From Acetatifactor aquisgranensis (lineage in GTDB: Bacteria > Bacillota > Clostridia > Lachnospirales > Lachnospiraceae), in assembly GCF_943193215.1 (NCBI RefSeq), contig NZ_CALPDH010000020.1, forward strand, positions 56,362-120,361: 64,000 bases of DNA, in the 5' to 3' direction. The notes under the pieces were generated by a model, which saw only the letters and a list, made by a program, of their open reading frames with translations, was not told where the DNA came from and did not search any database. The translations under genes and the position numbers were made by a program. This document shows positions 52,799 through 61,706 of the stretch, piece after piece (the stretch's first letter is position 1; every line of letters begins with the position of its first letter).

Positions 52799-53758
52799 AT
52801 GTCAGAATCATTAAACAGCATCCGTTCCCGCATTGAATCGCTGGGAATGGACTTCCAATTTGTAAAGACAGTAAAAACAGGCGCAAATGGAGCAGAGCGG
52901 GAGACCTGGCTTTTGGAATATGAGGGTTCCCGGTTTATCTTTGTGCCCGGCCGGAAAAATGCCACTTTGGGATGGGATACGGATAAATGTCCCTTGGGCG
53001 ACGGCGTATTAGAGGGTCTTCAGGAAGAATTTTCTTCCGGCCATGGATATTACTATGAGGAGGAGCTGGGGGATTTAAAGGGGGACTATCAGGAGCGGAT
53101 TGACGAAGCAGAAGAAAACGGCGATTCCGGGAAAGCGGAGGAGCTGCGTTCGGAACTGGCAGAAGAATTAGAGTCGTGGAACGAGGACATAGAAGAAAAA
53201 GGCTACGCAAGCTGGGAGGGCTTTCTGGCAAAGTGGAACGAACATCTGTCGCAATGTCTATCGCCGCTGCGCGCCGCCGATATCGGGGATATGATAGTAG
53301 AGGTGGACAGCCGTTATCTGGACGAGGACGCGCCATCCCTGGAACAGGCCGTCCTGTCCCTGAAACAAGGGCCTTTTACATTGCCGACGGAGGATGAATG
53401 GGAGTACCTTTGCAATGGCGGCGCACGAACCTTGTTCCGCTGGGGCGATACATTGAGCGGCGTGATGACGGAAATCTTCAATGTGGGCACTGTCGGGAAA
53501 TCCGAAGGAAATACGATATTGGAGCAGCCCAATATGCTGGGCCTGTTTATTGCGTATGATTCCTACAAAAATGAGATTATTGACAATATATCGTATACAA
53601 AAGGCGGCGATGGCGGATGCTCCCTCTGCGGCGGTGACGGGGCAATCTATGTCCTGCCCTGTTATACCGCCTTTTATCGGGAGCCCGCGGACGAGCGCCA
53701 TTTGGGCCTGTCGAAAAACTATTTTTGCTATCGGCGTATCATCCGGCTGCCGCAATAG
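52799..53758 (+). CDS. FGE/sulfatase-modifying-factor-like protein
   Basis: 319 residues from ATG 52799, with AAAGGAG upstream. The C-terminal half has the FGE-type core LPTEDEWEYLCNGGARTLFR with WGDTL, then NMLGLFIAYDSYKNEI, and ends YFCYRRIIRLP. The classical formylglycine-generating cysteines are not at recognisable places (a CSLCGGDG stretch occurs instead), so catalysis is doubtful; many such proteins use the fold for binding. The N-terminal ~150 residues are unique and acidic. No sulfatase is nearby. Confidence 0.8.
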   Translation: MSESLNSIRSRIESLGMDFQFVKTVKTGANGAERETWLLEYEGSRFIFVPGRKNATLGWDTDKCPLGDGVLEGLQEEFSSGHGYYYEEELGDLKGDYQERIDEAEENGDSGKAEELRSELAEELESWNEDIEEKGYASWEGFLAKWNEHLSQCLSPLRAADIGDMIVEVDSRYLDEDAPSLEQAVLSLKQGPFTLPTEDEWEYLCNGGARTLFRWGDTLSGVMTEIFNVGTVGKSEGNTILEQPNMLGLFIAYDSYKNEIIDNISYTKGGDGGCSLCGGDGAIYVLPCYTAFYREPADERHLGLSKNYFCYRRIIRLPQ

Positions 53759-53759
53759 A

Positions 53760-54500
53760 TTTGACTTAGCTGATGAAAGCTGTCGGCCAGATGAAATGGG
53801 TAGGACTGAACCCTGTCCGATGAAGAAATTTACATGGGAGCTTGCGGATGGGCGCTGAAGAGCATTGGGATTCCACAGAAGATTTCGTACCATTTCAATA
53901 AGGTTTCGTACCATTACGGCGGATTCCGGAAAATTTCAGCCGATATAACAGGCAGAAACAACTGCCTGTGGGGAATCTTTCAGAAAGTGCTGTTAAGTTG
54001 TTGCAGATTATGTGGTTTTCTAAGAGGAAGGCGTTCGGCATGGCGGCAAACATTGACACAAAAGTCAGCCGGGCGCTATGGTTAACTGCAGACAGGAAAG
54101 CGGAAAAGGAATGGAGGATAGCAGGAAATGAGCATCAGCGGAGTAGGCGAAAGGGCCTGCAAAGGCTGACAGGGCAGCGCGGACATACCGGAAGATGGAT
54201 TCTGCCGCGGGCGGCACAGGGCGGCTTTGATACCCGGGCGTGAATATACACTTGCTGTGTGAGCTGCTGAACTCCCGGGAGAGCAATGGGAAGCATGAAC
54301 AGCTCAGGGATGATATCTTTTTGCGCTGGTCTGCCCAGGGCCGGAGGGAAGTAGACGGCCGGACCGCAAAGGGCTGGACAGATTTCCGGGTGAAGTTTCA
54401 GGCGGATATCTCGAAGTTTGAGCTTGCTCCAGAGCGGGTTCTTGAAGGGCAGATGATAGACGGAATACCAACAGATTCAACAATTTACAGGAGAGGTCAG
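53760..54500 (+). other. Intergenic region with short decayed frames
   Basis: About 740 bp. A frame from 54241 reads SRESNGKHEQLRDDIFLRWS and GWTDFRVKFQADISKFELAP, but it lacks a good start and runs into the next gene in another frame, so it looks like a relic. A tandem motif GATTTCGTACCATT / GGTTTCGTACCATT occurs at 53881-53914. No other feature is seen. Confidence 0.4.
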
Positions 54501-54504
54501 GATA

Positions 54505-55137
54505 ATGCAGATTCATTCGTCCAATGGTTCACTACAACAAAGAGTCTTTTCCGGAACAGGCAGCATAGGCGGCATCCATCTGCCTGATTTCAACGATAAG
54601 TATGTGTTCACTAAAAAGAAGAGCGGCATCAGCAAGGAAGAATACAGAAAGCAGATTGCAGAGCAGGCTTATAAAGACTTCGAAAACGGCACTTTCCAGA
54701 ATAAATCGGAAGGCTTTAACAAACTGATGAAAAGCTACACTTCGGAGGTCTCCCCGGACAGAAAAGGAATCATCACTTCCGGCCTGAAAGCCGTTTCAAG
54801 GAACAGGGAGAATGTGTTAAAGCCCATAGACTTCGTGGCGACCCTGCTGGAAGGTGAAGTGCGGTACCAGAAACAGCCCTCTGGCGACAGCGAGTATATA
54901 GAATTCTACGATAAGAATGGGGAGATGGTGGCGTCTTATTCCAACAAAGGATGGACCATGTTCACCACAAACGCGGAGGCTGCCAGACAGACGGAAATGT
55001 GCATGATTTATAATGCGGCATGGGGGAATGCCAGGAGAGGGATTCCGATGGCCGGCGGTGACGCGGTGAATCCGGTGAACCTGGAAATTATGGAAAATAT
55101 GGAAAGCCCGCAGAACAGATTCGATGCCAAAGCATAG
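54505..55137 (+). CDS. Hypothetical protein, 210 residues
   Basis: ATG 54505 with AGGAGAGG upstream. Soluble; N-terminal polar stretch, helical centre (ISKEEYRKQIAEQAYKDFEN), then a beta-like EVRYQKQPSGDSEYIEFYDK and C-terminal TEMCMIYNAAWGNARRG. No family recognised. The layout resembles short proteins found near phage or flagellar-type genes in Lachnospiraceae, but nothing here supports that. Last gene of the accessory cluster. Confidence 0.65.
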   Translation: MQIHSSNGSLQQRVFSGTGSIGGIHLPDFNDKYVFTKKKSGISKEEYRKQIAEQAYKDFENGTFQNKSEGFNKLMKSYTSEVSPDRKGIITSGLKAVSRNRENVLKPIDFVATLLEGEVRYQKQPSGDSEYIEFYDKNGEMVASYSNKGWTMFTTNAEAARQTEMCMIYNAAWGNARRGIPMAGGDAVNPVNLEIMENMESPQNRFDAKA

Positions 55138-55139
55138 CA

Positions 55140-55590
55140 AAAGCCTGTATTCCTTTCATCGCGATATGCCGCGCATATTTATTCCCACAGACAATGAGCC
55201 GGGCGGATGGGGCAGTATCTGTCCGGCCCATGCCGTGTCCCATCAGAGAATCCTGCACCCGGTCGGACAAACAGGAAATCTGCTTTTCCGCAAGCGCTCT
55301 GTAATCTTCCCTCCCTGTCAGCTGGTACAGCCTTACAAAATTATACGCCATTACCGAATTCCCGCTGGGGACCGGGCCGTCATAGGTTTTTTTCGGGTTC
55401 ATGAAAAGCTCTGAACCGCCGGCATCTGAAAGAAAATATCCTCCGTCTTTATCGTCGGCAAATCGCCTAACCGCTTCTCGGCAGCAACGCTCCGCCTTTT
55501 CCAGATATTTTCTGTTCAGAGTGGAATGATACAGCTCCGTCAGCCCGGCGGCATAGAAAGCATAATCATCTGCCGACTGCTTTAAACCCC
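55140..55590 (-). pseudogene. YyaL-like thioredoxin-domain protein, internal fragment
   Basis: The minus-strand frame reads SADDYAFYAAGLTELYHSTL, RKYLEKAERCCREAV, GGYFLSDAGG, VPSGNSVMAYNFVRLYQLTG, matching the helical six-hairpin part of the long YyaL/Spermatogenesis-20-like proteins. Both ends are missing, so only ~150 of ~650 residues remain. It marks a deletion boundary. The 300 bp to the next gene hold nothing recognised. Confidence 0.75.
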
Positions 55591-55908
55591 CATCCTTTCA
55601 CTTTTGCGGGACTGACTGCGTAATTTATACTGACAATCACTAAAACTTTTACAATTTCTTTTTTGGGTGGGGGATTCTAAAAGAAGATATCATTATAGCG
55701 TCTACAGCCTTGTACATATAAAACCCACATGATACAATGGTTAATATCTTTGTTTCTGAAATTCATAGCAGAAGAAGGAAGAAAACAGGCGGCCCTTTTC
55801 TGTTCCTACGCGGGAGAAGGCTTTTGCGTTGTGGAAAAACCAGGGTGTCATCAGCGATTCAGAAGACAGGGCTCTCGGATACCAAAAGGAAAGCGATTGA
55901 GGTGATTT

Positions 55909-56787
55909 ATGGACAGACGGCTCTTACTTGTAGACGGCAGCAATCTATTGTTCCAGATGTTCTTCGGTATGCCGTCGAGGATTGTGAACGAACAGGGCAA
56001 AGCAATCCAGGGGACGCTGGGGTTCGTGGGCGCATTGCGGAAAATCATCCACAGAGTGGGGCCCACCCATCTGGCAGTCCTGTTCGACGGAGAGCACGAA
56101 AATGCCCGCGCCGCGCTTGACCCGGAGTACAAGTCCAATCGGGCCGACTACAGCCAGGTTCCCGAAGAAGAGAACCCTTTCTCGCAGATTGACGATGTGT
56201 ACGCCGCCCTGGACTATATGGGCATAAAACATACGGAAACCGCTGACTGCGAAGCGGATGACCTGATTGCCGGTTATGCCCTGACCTATGGGAAACAGAT
56301 GGACATGGTAATTTCCTCTTTTGACAGCGATTTCTTCCAGCTCCTGACAGACCAGGTCTCCATCCTGCGCTATCGGGGAAAGGACACGGTAATCTGGACG
56401 CCGGATTCCCTGAAAGAGAAGTTCGGCATCGTGCCCGCGCAGTACGCGGACTTTAAGTCGCTGACAGGCGACAAGGCGGATCATATCAAAGGAGCGGAGG
56501 GAATCGGCCCCAAGACAGCGGCATGGCTGCTTGGCCGGTTCGGCACTCTCGAAAACCTCCTCGCCCATGCGGATGAGATAGAAAAGCCGTCCACAAGGGA
56601 ATCCGTCATCAGGAACACGGAGCGGCTGCGGAGGAACTTTCAATTGATCAGCCTGAGCGCCAGGGAGCATTTGCCGTTTCCTCTGGAGGAGCTGGAATAT
56701 GACCGGAGGGAGATGGATACAGGGGAAGTGCTCAGAGGGATAGGGCTGAGGGGAGCGGGTGAAGCGTCCGGCCCGGAGGGACATTGA
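55909..56787 (+). CDS. 5'-3' exonuclease (PolI N-domain/FEN type)
   Basis: 292 residues, RBS GAGGTG. Metal-binding acids are visible in LLVDGSNLLF, TADCEADDLIAGYA and ISSFDSDFFQLL; the helix-3-turn-helix DNA clamp is TGDKADHIKGAEGIGPKTAA. Stand-alone relatives of the PolI nuclease domain (YpcP/Xni type) remove RNA primers or flaps. It is followed by a YitT-type gene on the same strand with a 73-bp gap. Housekeeping in appearance. Confidence 0.92.
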   Translation: MDRRLLLVDGSNLLFQMFFGMPSRIVNEQGKAIQGTLGFVGALRKIIHRVGPTHLAVLFDGEHENARAALDPEYKSNRADYSQVPEEENPFSQIDDVYAALDYMGIKHTETADCEADDLIAGYALTYGKQMDMVISSFDSDFFQLLTDQVSILRYRGKDTVIWTPDSLKEKFGIVPAQYADFKSLTGDKADHIKGAEGIGPKTAAWLLGRFGTLENLLAHADEIEKPSTRESVIRNTERLRRNFQLISLSAREHLPFPLEELEYDRREMDTGEVLRGIGLRGAGEASGPEGH

Positions 56788-56860
56788 GAGCTTGTCGCAT
56801 TTGTCGGAAAGCCCTATGACAGAATGAAACCATGATTTCGATACAGGAGAGGATAAAACA

Positions 56861-57718
56861 ATGGTAAGAACGATTCGGGAAATCATTATCATGACAGGGG
56901 CGACGCTGATCATAGCCGCGGCTGTCTTCTTTTTTCTGGTTCCAAGCCACGCGGCTGTCAGCTCTATATCCGGGTTGGCAATCGTGCTGTCGAACCTTGT
57001 GCCTTTGTCGGTGTCAGCCATCACCATGATATTGAACGTTGTACTGCTGATTGTGGGCTTTCTGCTGTGCGGTCATGAATTTGGATTCAAAACGGTATAT
57101 ACCTCCATTCTGTTGCCGGTATTTTTAGGTCTGTTCGAGCTTCTGCTGCCGGATAACGGATCCCTTACCGGGGACGCGACCCTGGATGTGGCCTGCTATA
57201 TCTTTGTAGTGAGCATCGGGCTGAGCATTCTGTTCAATAGAAACGCCTCCTCGGGAGGGCTGGACATTGTGGCAAAGATCATGAACAGATACCTGCACAT
57301 GGATCTCGGCCGGGCTATGAGCCTCAGCGGCATGCTGGTAGCCCTGAGCTCAGCGCTGGTCTATGACAAGAAGACGGTGGTATTGAGCGTCCTCGGAACA
57401 TATCTGAACGGTATGGTGCTGGATCATTTCATCTTTGGACAGAACAGGAAGAGAAGAGTCTGCATCATATCCCGGGATAAGGAGGAGCAGATTCGCGACT
57501 GGATTGTCCATACCCTGAAAAGCGGCGCGACCATCTATCAGGCGCAAGGGGCATATGACGGTACGGTTCGGAATGAAATCATCACGATTGTGGATAAAAA
57601 CGAATACCAGAAGCTGATGCAGTACATCACCCGGGAGGACCCTGACGCATTCATCACAGTGTATAATGTCAGCGATATGAGGTATATCCCAAAGAGCAAG
57701 CCGGATGGGACAAAGTGA
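56861..57718 (+). CDS. YitT family membrane protein
   Basis: 285 residues: five or so membrane helices in ~1-195 (IIIMTGATLIIAAAVFFFLV, AITMILNVVLLIVGFLLCG, etc.) with the family GGLDIVAKIMNRY segment, then a cytoplasmic DUF2179 domain at ~200-280 (VCIISRDKEEQIRDWIVHTL, AYDGTVRNEIITIVDKNEY). YitT proteins are widespread in Firmicutes; transport of an unknown solute with DUF2179 as regulatory cap is assumed. Ribosome site GGAGAGG. Confidence 0.92.
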   Translation: MVRTIREIIIMTGATLIIAAAVFFFLVPSHAAVSSISGLAIVLSNLVPLSVSAITMILNVVLLIVGFLLCGHEFGFKTVYTSILLPVFLGLFELLLPDNGSLTGDATLDVACYIFVVSIGLSILFNRNASSGGLDIVAKIMNRYLHMDLGRAMSLSGMLVALSSALVYDKKTVVLSVLGTYLNGMVLDHFIFGQNRKRRVCIISRDKEEQIRDWIVHTLKSGATIYQAQGAYDGTVRNEIITIVDKNEYQKLMQYITREDPDAFITVYNVSDMRYIPKSKPDGTK

Positions 57719-57872
57719 CAAGCGGAGGGGACATGGCATCCTGCGGAGTCCGGCGCTTCGCCATGGAACATATGGGAAACGATAAGGAGCCTGGGCGGCG
57801 GAAAGGCGCTGCCCATATGCATCATTGGAATTAATCCGGTAAAAAGCGGCTTATCCATATGAGGAACGCTCT

Positions 57873-58727
57873 TCATGTCAGTTTCTGCGCCGCGAAATAA
57901 TGGCTTTTCGCATACTCGAATTTCTCTTCGAACTTCCGGATTGCCTGCTGGCTGACAGGCAGCTGGGGCTTCATCATGTCAAAGGCGTGCATATCGGATG
58001 GATAGACGTCCACGCTGGCTTCCACGCCCGCCTTTTTCATGTTTTTTATAAAATCCAGGGTCTCCTGATAGAACGGCTCGCCATCTCCCACAAAAGTATA
58101 TGCAGGGGGAAGTCCTGTGAAATCGGTCTGCCTTGCAGGTGCCGCATATGGGGAAACAGCTTTCTTCGCATCATTTCTCAGATATATCCGCCATCCGAAA
58201 TGGTTCTTTCTTGTGTTCCAGACCTTGCCGTGGTTATCCCTGGAGGATTCCGTATCAAAGTTGTCTATCATGGGATAAAGCGGCATCTGGTATGCCACGC
58301 TCACTTCATGCCTGTCCCTCGCCATCATGGCCAGTGCGGCACAGAGCCCGCCGCCGGCGCTTTCTCCGCCTATCATGATCTGGTCATCCCGGATGCCAAG
58401 GCTTTCCGCATGGCTCTTCATGTATAAAAGGGCGGCGTAGCAGTCGTCAATCGCAGCCGGGTATGGCGCCTGCCATGCGAGCCTGTATCCTGGCGAGATG
58501 ACTACCGCTCCGTATTTTTTCACAAGGTTTACGGCCCGGCTCCTATGGACCATTTCTTTCATGCCAAGGACATAGCCGCCCCCATGAATCCAGAGTATGC
58601 CGGGCGGGTCTTCTGCTTTGGATTTTGGCGATAGTACCAGAGTCGGTATCTTCCGGCCATGTGCTTCGATTTTAATCTTTCTTATGGCAATGTCCTTGTC
58701 GGGCTTCATTTGCATCATTGATATCAT
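57873..58727 (-). CDS. Alpha/beta hydrolase, HSL/GDXG esterase family
   Basis: 284 residues. Oxyanion-hole motif HGGGYVLG at ~49, nucleophile GGESAGGG (GDSAG variant) at ~123, catalytic Asp in VGDGEPFYQE and His in DMHAFDMM complete the triad. Cytoplasmic carboxylesterase of the hormone-sensitive-lipase group; substrate unknown. Convergent with YitT gene. Confidence 0.92.
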   Translation of the reverse strand: MISMMQMKPDKDIAIRKIKIEAHGRKIPTLVLSPKSKAEDPPGILWIHGGGYVLGMKEMVHRSRAVNLVKKYGAVVISPGYRLAWQAPYPAAIDDCYAALLYMKSHAESLGIRDDQIMIGGESAGGGLCAALAMMARDRHEVSVAYQMPLYPMIDNFDTESSRDNHGKVWNTRKNHFGWRIYLRNDAKKAVSPYAAPARQTDFTGLPPAYTFVGDGEPFYQETLDFIKNMKKAGVEASVDVYPSDMHAFDMMKPQLPVSQQAIRKFEEKFEYAKSHYFAAQKLT

Positions 58728-59070
58728 GTTGATTCCTCTCCGGCCTGGATTTCATCAGCTTCATCCGCTGTCTGCCTGTCCGGGAATCGAACCTGGTCGC
58801 AATCCGGGGGCATATAACGGACAGCGAGGGCATCTTCCCTGTAATCCTGATTTTACCACAAAATGTTTTCTGTTTCCAGCCTTCTCTGCGCGTCAATGTC
58901 CACTCTTATCTCTAAAGTCTCCGGGCTGTCTCGCATGCCCTGGAAAAATGAAATCGGTTGTGGTAAAATATGCTAAAATCCTGCCAGGACAGCGGCTATA
59001 ATGCGGCTGAAGAGATGCGGACATGACTTTTTTGAAAAAGGTGAAAAACAATATATGACAGAGAGAATGC
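58728..59070. other. Intergenic region with a tRNA T-arm-like remnant
   Basis: The stretch GTCCGGGAATCGAACCTGGT at 58778-58797 is the complement of a tRNA T-arm, but no matching D-arm, anticodon arm or acceptor pairing could be built, so only a 3' tRNA remnant is possible. Such remnants are often left at integration sites. The rest is AT-rich and empty. Confidence 0.35.
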
Positions 59071-59370
59071 GTGGGTAGGGCGGCTATCTGCAAATCGCTG
59101 GGGAATCCGGTGGCCTATCCGGATGAATTAACAGCCTTTATTGGATTTTTTATGACGGATGTGTCCGTACAGAACACTGGAATGGGGAGCAAGATCATCA
59201 ATGGTCTGTGTGCTTATCTAGCACGTATTGGGATGGTAAATGTCCGTCTCGGTTGGGTAAAAGGGAATCCTCAAGCAGAACATTTTTGGCACAAAAATGG
59301 TTTCAAAGAAACAGGAGTTACATATGATACGGAAAACTATACCGTAATTGTTGCCCAGCGAGGTTTATAA
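59071..59370 (+). pseudogene. GNAT acetyltransferase, C-terminal fragment
   Basis: The frame (first GTG 59071) contains FIGFFMTDVSVQNTGMGSKI, then YLARIGMVNVRLGWVKGNPQ and AEHFWHKNGFKETG, the acetyl-CoA binding and last strands of a GNAT domain. The N-terminal strands are absent, so it is 5' truncated, probably by the rearrangement that brought in the element to the right. Confidence 0.7.
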
Positions 59371-59379
59371 ATTCCAGTT

Positions 59380-59595
59380 GTGCGCCCAGCAAAGGGCAAA
59401 TAACCTGACAGGTGCAAATCCTGTCTGCGAAGGTCTAGCCAACCAGCAGTAGCGAGTCTTGCGTGGCAGTCAGTAATGGCTGGTGCGAAGCGTAGACAGC
59501 GAGCAAGTAGGGCTGCAATGCGATTGAGCCTCGAAATGTTGAAGTTCAGAGGGCTGACGTCTTAACTGGTGCGGAAAGCAATATCGGGCACTCTC
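59380..59595 (+). mobile_element. Group II intron, 5' portion only
   Basis: Begins with the characteristic 5' end GTGCGCCCAGCAAAGGGCAA, followed by sequence typical of intron domain I (CCTGACAGGTGCAAATCCTG, GCTGGTGCGAAGC). It sits 10 bp after the GNAT fragment's stop. No intron-encoded protein, domain V or 3' end follows; sequence passes directly into a relaxase gene on the other strand at about 59595. Right boundary is approximate. Confidence 0.8.
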
Positions 59596-60192
59596 GTTCA
59601 GCAAGTCAATCTGATAGAGGTTTTCCCGGTGGCACATCTCCATGACTTCCGCTTTGAAATATTCCATAGCAGCGTCCGTACAGCGGTACTTGCAGCCCTC
59701 CCTTGTGTCCGCTGGTCTTTCCATGTAGGGCAGTAGCGGCACTTCCGCAATCCGTAGGGAATTGATTACGATATGCACATGGATGTTCCCGCTGTGGTTA
59801 TGCCCGTCCGGGTGGGTGCATACCAACGCTTGGTGTCCGGGGAAATGCTCTTTACAGAACTGCTCGCCCAACTGCTGCGCCCGGTCTACGGATAGCCCAT
59901 TGTCGGCAGCGTCACGGGGGTCAAAGCTGATGATATAATGGTGGCTCTTTACGTACTCCCACTTTTGGTTTTTCCCATAGTGGAGATTGGAGCGCATACA
60001 CGCTATGGCGAAATCTTCCCCGCCGCAATTCAGAGAGGAAATGAGATAGCCTGTCCTCGGAACAATCTGCCCGTTTTTATCAAGAGTGGGCTTCATGGTA
60101 AATTCGTCATGCCGGGAGGTTAGGTACTGCTCGGCAGCTCCATAGTCGGCATTTTTAGAGCTGATATGTTTGAATGTTGCCAACAACTTCAC
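59596..60192 (-). pseudogene. Relaxase (Tn1549/MobA type), C-terminally truncated
   Basis: About 199 residues of a relaxase: N-terminus ATFKHISSKNADYGAAEQYL, histidine triad in HPDGHNHSGNIHVHIVINS, and REGCKYRCTDAAMEYFKAEV. It is homologous to element relaxases only up to YQIDLLN; the frame then runs through antisense group II intron sequence to a stop at 59470. The nicking domain may be complete but the normal C-terminal part is lost. Start is GTG 60192, 38 bp inside the MobC gene. Confidence 0.85.
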
Positions 60193-60550
60193 CTACTTTC
60201 TGCAAGACTTCAAACTTCAAGGCGGCAAGCTCCGCTGCGGCAGCTCGCACCTCTTGGGAGAGGGCGTTATAAGGTGCGCCGTACTCGTTCAGACAGCGGG
60301 CAATCTGATTCAGATTCCCACCAATTTTCCCGTACTCGGCTGTGAGTTTCCCCACGGCAGATAATAATTCATCATTGACCGGGGAAACGGTAATGACCGG
60401 GCGTATTCTTGACTTAATTAGGGCTTGCCGGATATATTCAGACTGGCTCATTTTGCAGACGGTGACACGCTCGGAAAACTCGGCGTATTCTTCCTCGGTC
60501 AAGCGTGTCTTGATTACTCGGCGGCGGTGGGGCGTGTTGTATTTTCTCAT
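60155..60550 (-). CDS. mobC: MobC-like mobilisation protein
   Basis: 131 residues from ATG 60550 (MRKYNTPHRRRVIKTRLTEE). RHH-type N-terminus (FSERVTVCKMSQSEYIRQAL) and the family segment GGNLNQIARCLNEYG identify the relaxosome accessory protein that binds oriT and helps the relaxase. It overlaps the relaxase start, the normal operon layout. An oriT would be expected upstream, between 60551 and 60890. Confidence 0.88.
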   Translation of the reverse strand: MRKYNTPHRRRVIKTRLTEEEYAEFSERVTVCKMSQSEYIRQALIKSRIRPVITVSPVNDELLSAVGKLTAEYGKIGGNLNQIARCLNEYGAPYNALSQEVRAAAAELAALKFEVLQKVGEVVGNIQTYQL

Positions 60551-60930
60551 GGCTGTGAAGCTTCTTTCATGGGTGGATTTTTTCAAGCGGCGCAAGCCGC
60601 AAAAAGGCTTGCTCTAAGAAAGTGGCGGCTTCCGCTGTGTGGGCTTCCCTCAATACCTTTAGTGCCGCAAACGGGAATTTTGCCAAAGCTGCGGCAGTAT
60701 TTCTCTCCCTACTACCTACAACACCACGCAAAGCAAAATTGACGGAGATTGACGGAAATTTCTTTCTATCACCCTTTCATGGCATAATACCGACATTTTT
60801 TGAAAATGCCAAAAATGGGCGCAAAAAAACAGGAAACCTTTTCTTGATTTCCTGTCTTGGTGTGCTGTTCTGTATGTAGCGGCGGTTATTCAGTTTTTAG
60901 TTGGTTACAATTCTACAAATAGGAATTTAT
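60551..60930. other. Intergenic region, probable oriT neighbourhood
   Basis: 380 bp between mobC and a GNAT gene. It holds inverted segments such as GGCGGCTTCCGC and a conserved-looking TGACGGAGATTGACGGAAATT direct repeat. In related elements oriT lies here, but I cannot point to a nick site. No gene is seen. Confidence 0.4.
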
Positions 60931-61419
60931 CTATACAAGGAAATACAATACCTCTCTTATATCTTTCCCACCGATATTCTCATCCCGAAATACTTCTGAA
61001 TAAATAAATCCGTTTTTTTCATAAAATTTTCTTGCTCTATGATTATCCTCCAAAACCCATAAAAGCACTTTACTAAATCCGCATTGTTTTAATTCTTTAA
61101 TGCACTTGTTAAGCAATAACCTACCGTATCCTTTTCCAATGTAATCAGGCAAAAAATATATGGAAACGATTTCTCCATATTCGCTGTATTTTTCCCATCT
61201 TGATTTACAGAAACTTGCAGTACCTATAAGACTCCCATGTTCTATCAGAACAAGGTTATTCATACCGATTTTATTGATACTATTAGCCCATTGTCCCGTT
61301 GGAATACTATTAAGATAGTTTTGCGGAATAATGTTTTTATATGCGTATTTCCAACTACTTTCATATATTTTGCTTATTTCAAGAGGATTATCATCTTTGG
61401 TGATGTATCTAATCTCCAT
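60931..61419 (-). CDS. GNAT family N-acetyltransferase
   Basis: 162 residues, AT-rich, with AGGAG before the ATG. Starts MEIRYITKDDNPLEISKIYE; the acetyl-CoA loop reads YIGKGYGRLLLNKCIKEL (Q/RxxGxG/A type), followed by FYEKNGFIYSEVFRDENIGG. Substrate unknown; cargo of the mobile element. Codon use is much more AT-rich than the chromosomal genes. Confidence 0.9.
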   Translation of the reverse strand: MEIRYITKDDNPLEISKIYESSWKYAYKNIIPQNYLNSIPTGQWANSINKIGMNNLVLIEHGSLIGTASFCKSRWEKYSEYGEIVSIYFLPDYIGKGYGRLLLNKCIKELKQCGFSKVLLWVLEDNHRARKFYEKNGFIYSEVFRDENIGGKDIREVLYFLV

Positions 61420-61493
61420 TTCAACAACTCCTTAAATTCCGATTTATCGTTGCTTTATTATATATCTGTTTTCCTAAAAACGGAAGCAATTTC

Positions 61494-61706
61494 TTATACT
61501 TCCTGTTCATCAAAACGGAACTTAAACAGGGCAGTGACAAGCCGCTGTTTTATGCTGTCCTCGGTATCCCTGTCGATATGCCCGTTTTCAATGGCGGCAA
61601 TTCGGATTTGCTTGCTGTAATGCCGTAAAACCTCGTCCACGGCTTCCGGCTCTCCGTTGGTCGCCCGGACAATCGTTTCATAGGGCAAAAGGTTCGGATT
61701 TCCCAT
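61494..61706 (-). CDS. Tn916-like HTH regulator
   Basis: 70 residues, MGNPNLLPYETIVRATNGEP with AVDEVLRHYSKQIR, the small helix-turn-helix protein typical of Tn916/Tn1549-type elements. It overlaps the end of the sigma-like gene by 29 bp. Role in element transcription is assumed. Confidence 0.85.
   Translation of the reverse strand: MGNPNLLPYETIVRATNGEPEAVDEVLRHYSKQIRIAAIENGHIDRDTEDSIKQRLVTALFKFRFDEQEV

Noticed and set aside
58770..58850. Possible tRNA on the minus strand because of a T-arm-like GGTTCGATTCC
   Set aside because: The T-stem has a mismatch, and no D-arm, anticodon arm or acceptor stem could be paired; at most a 3' tRNA remnant.
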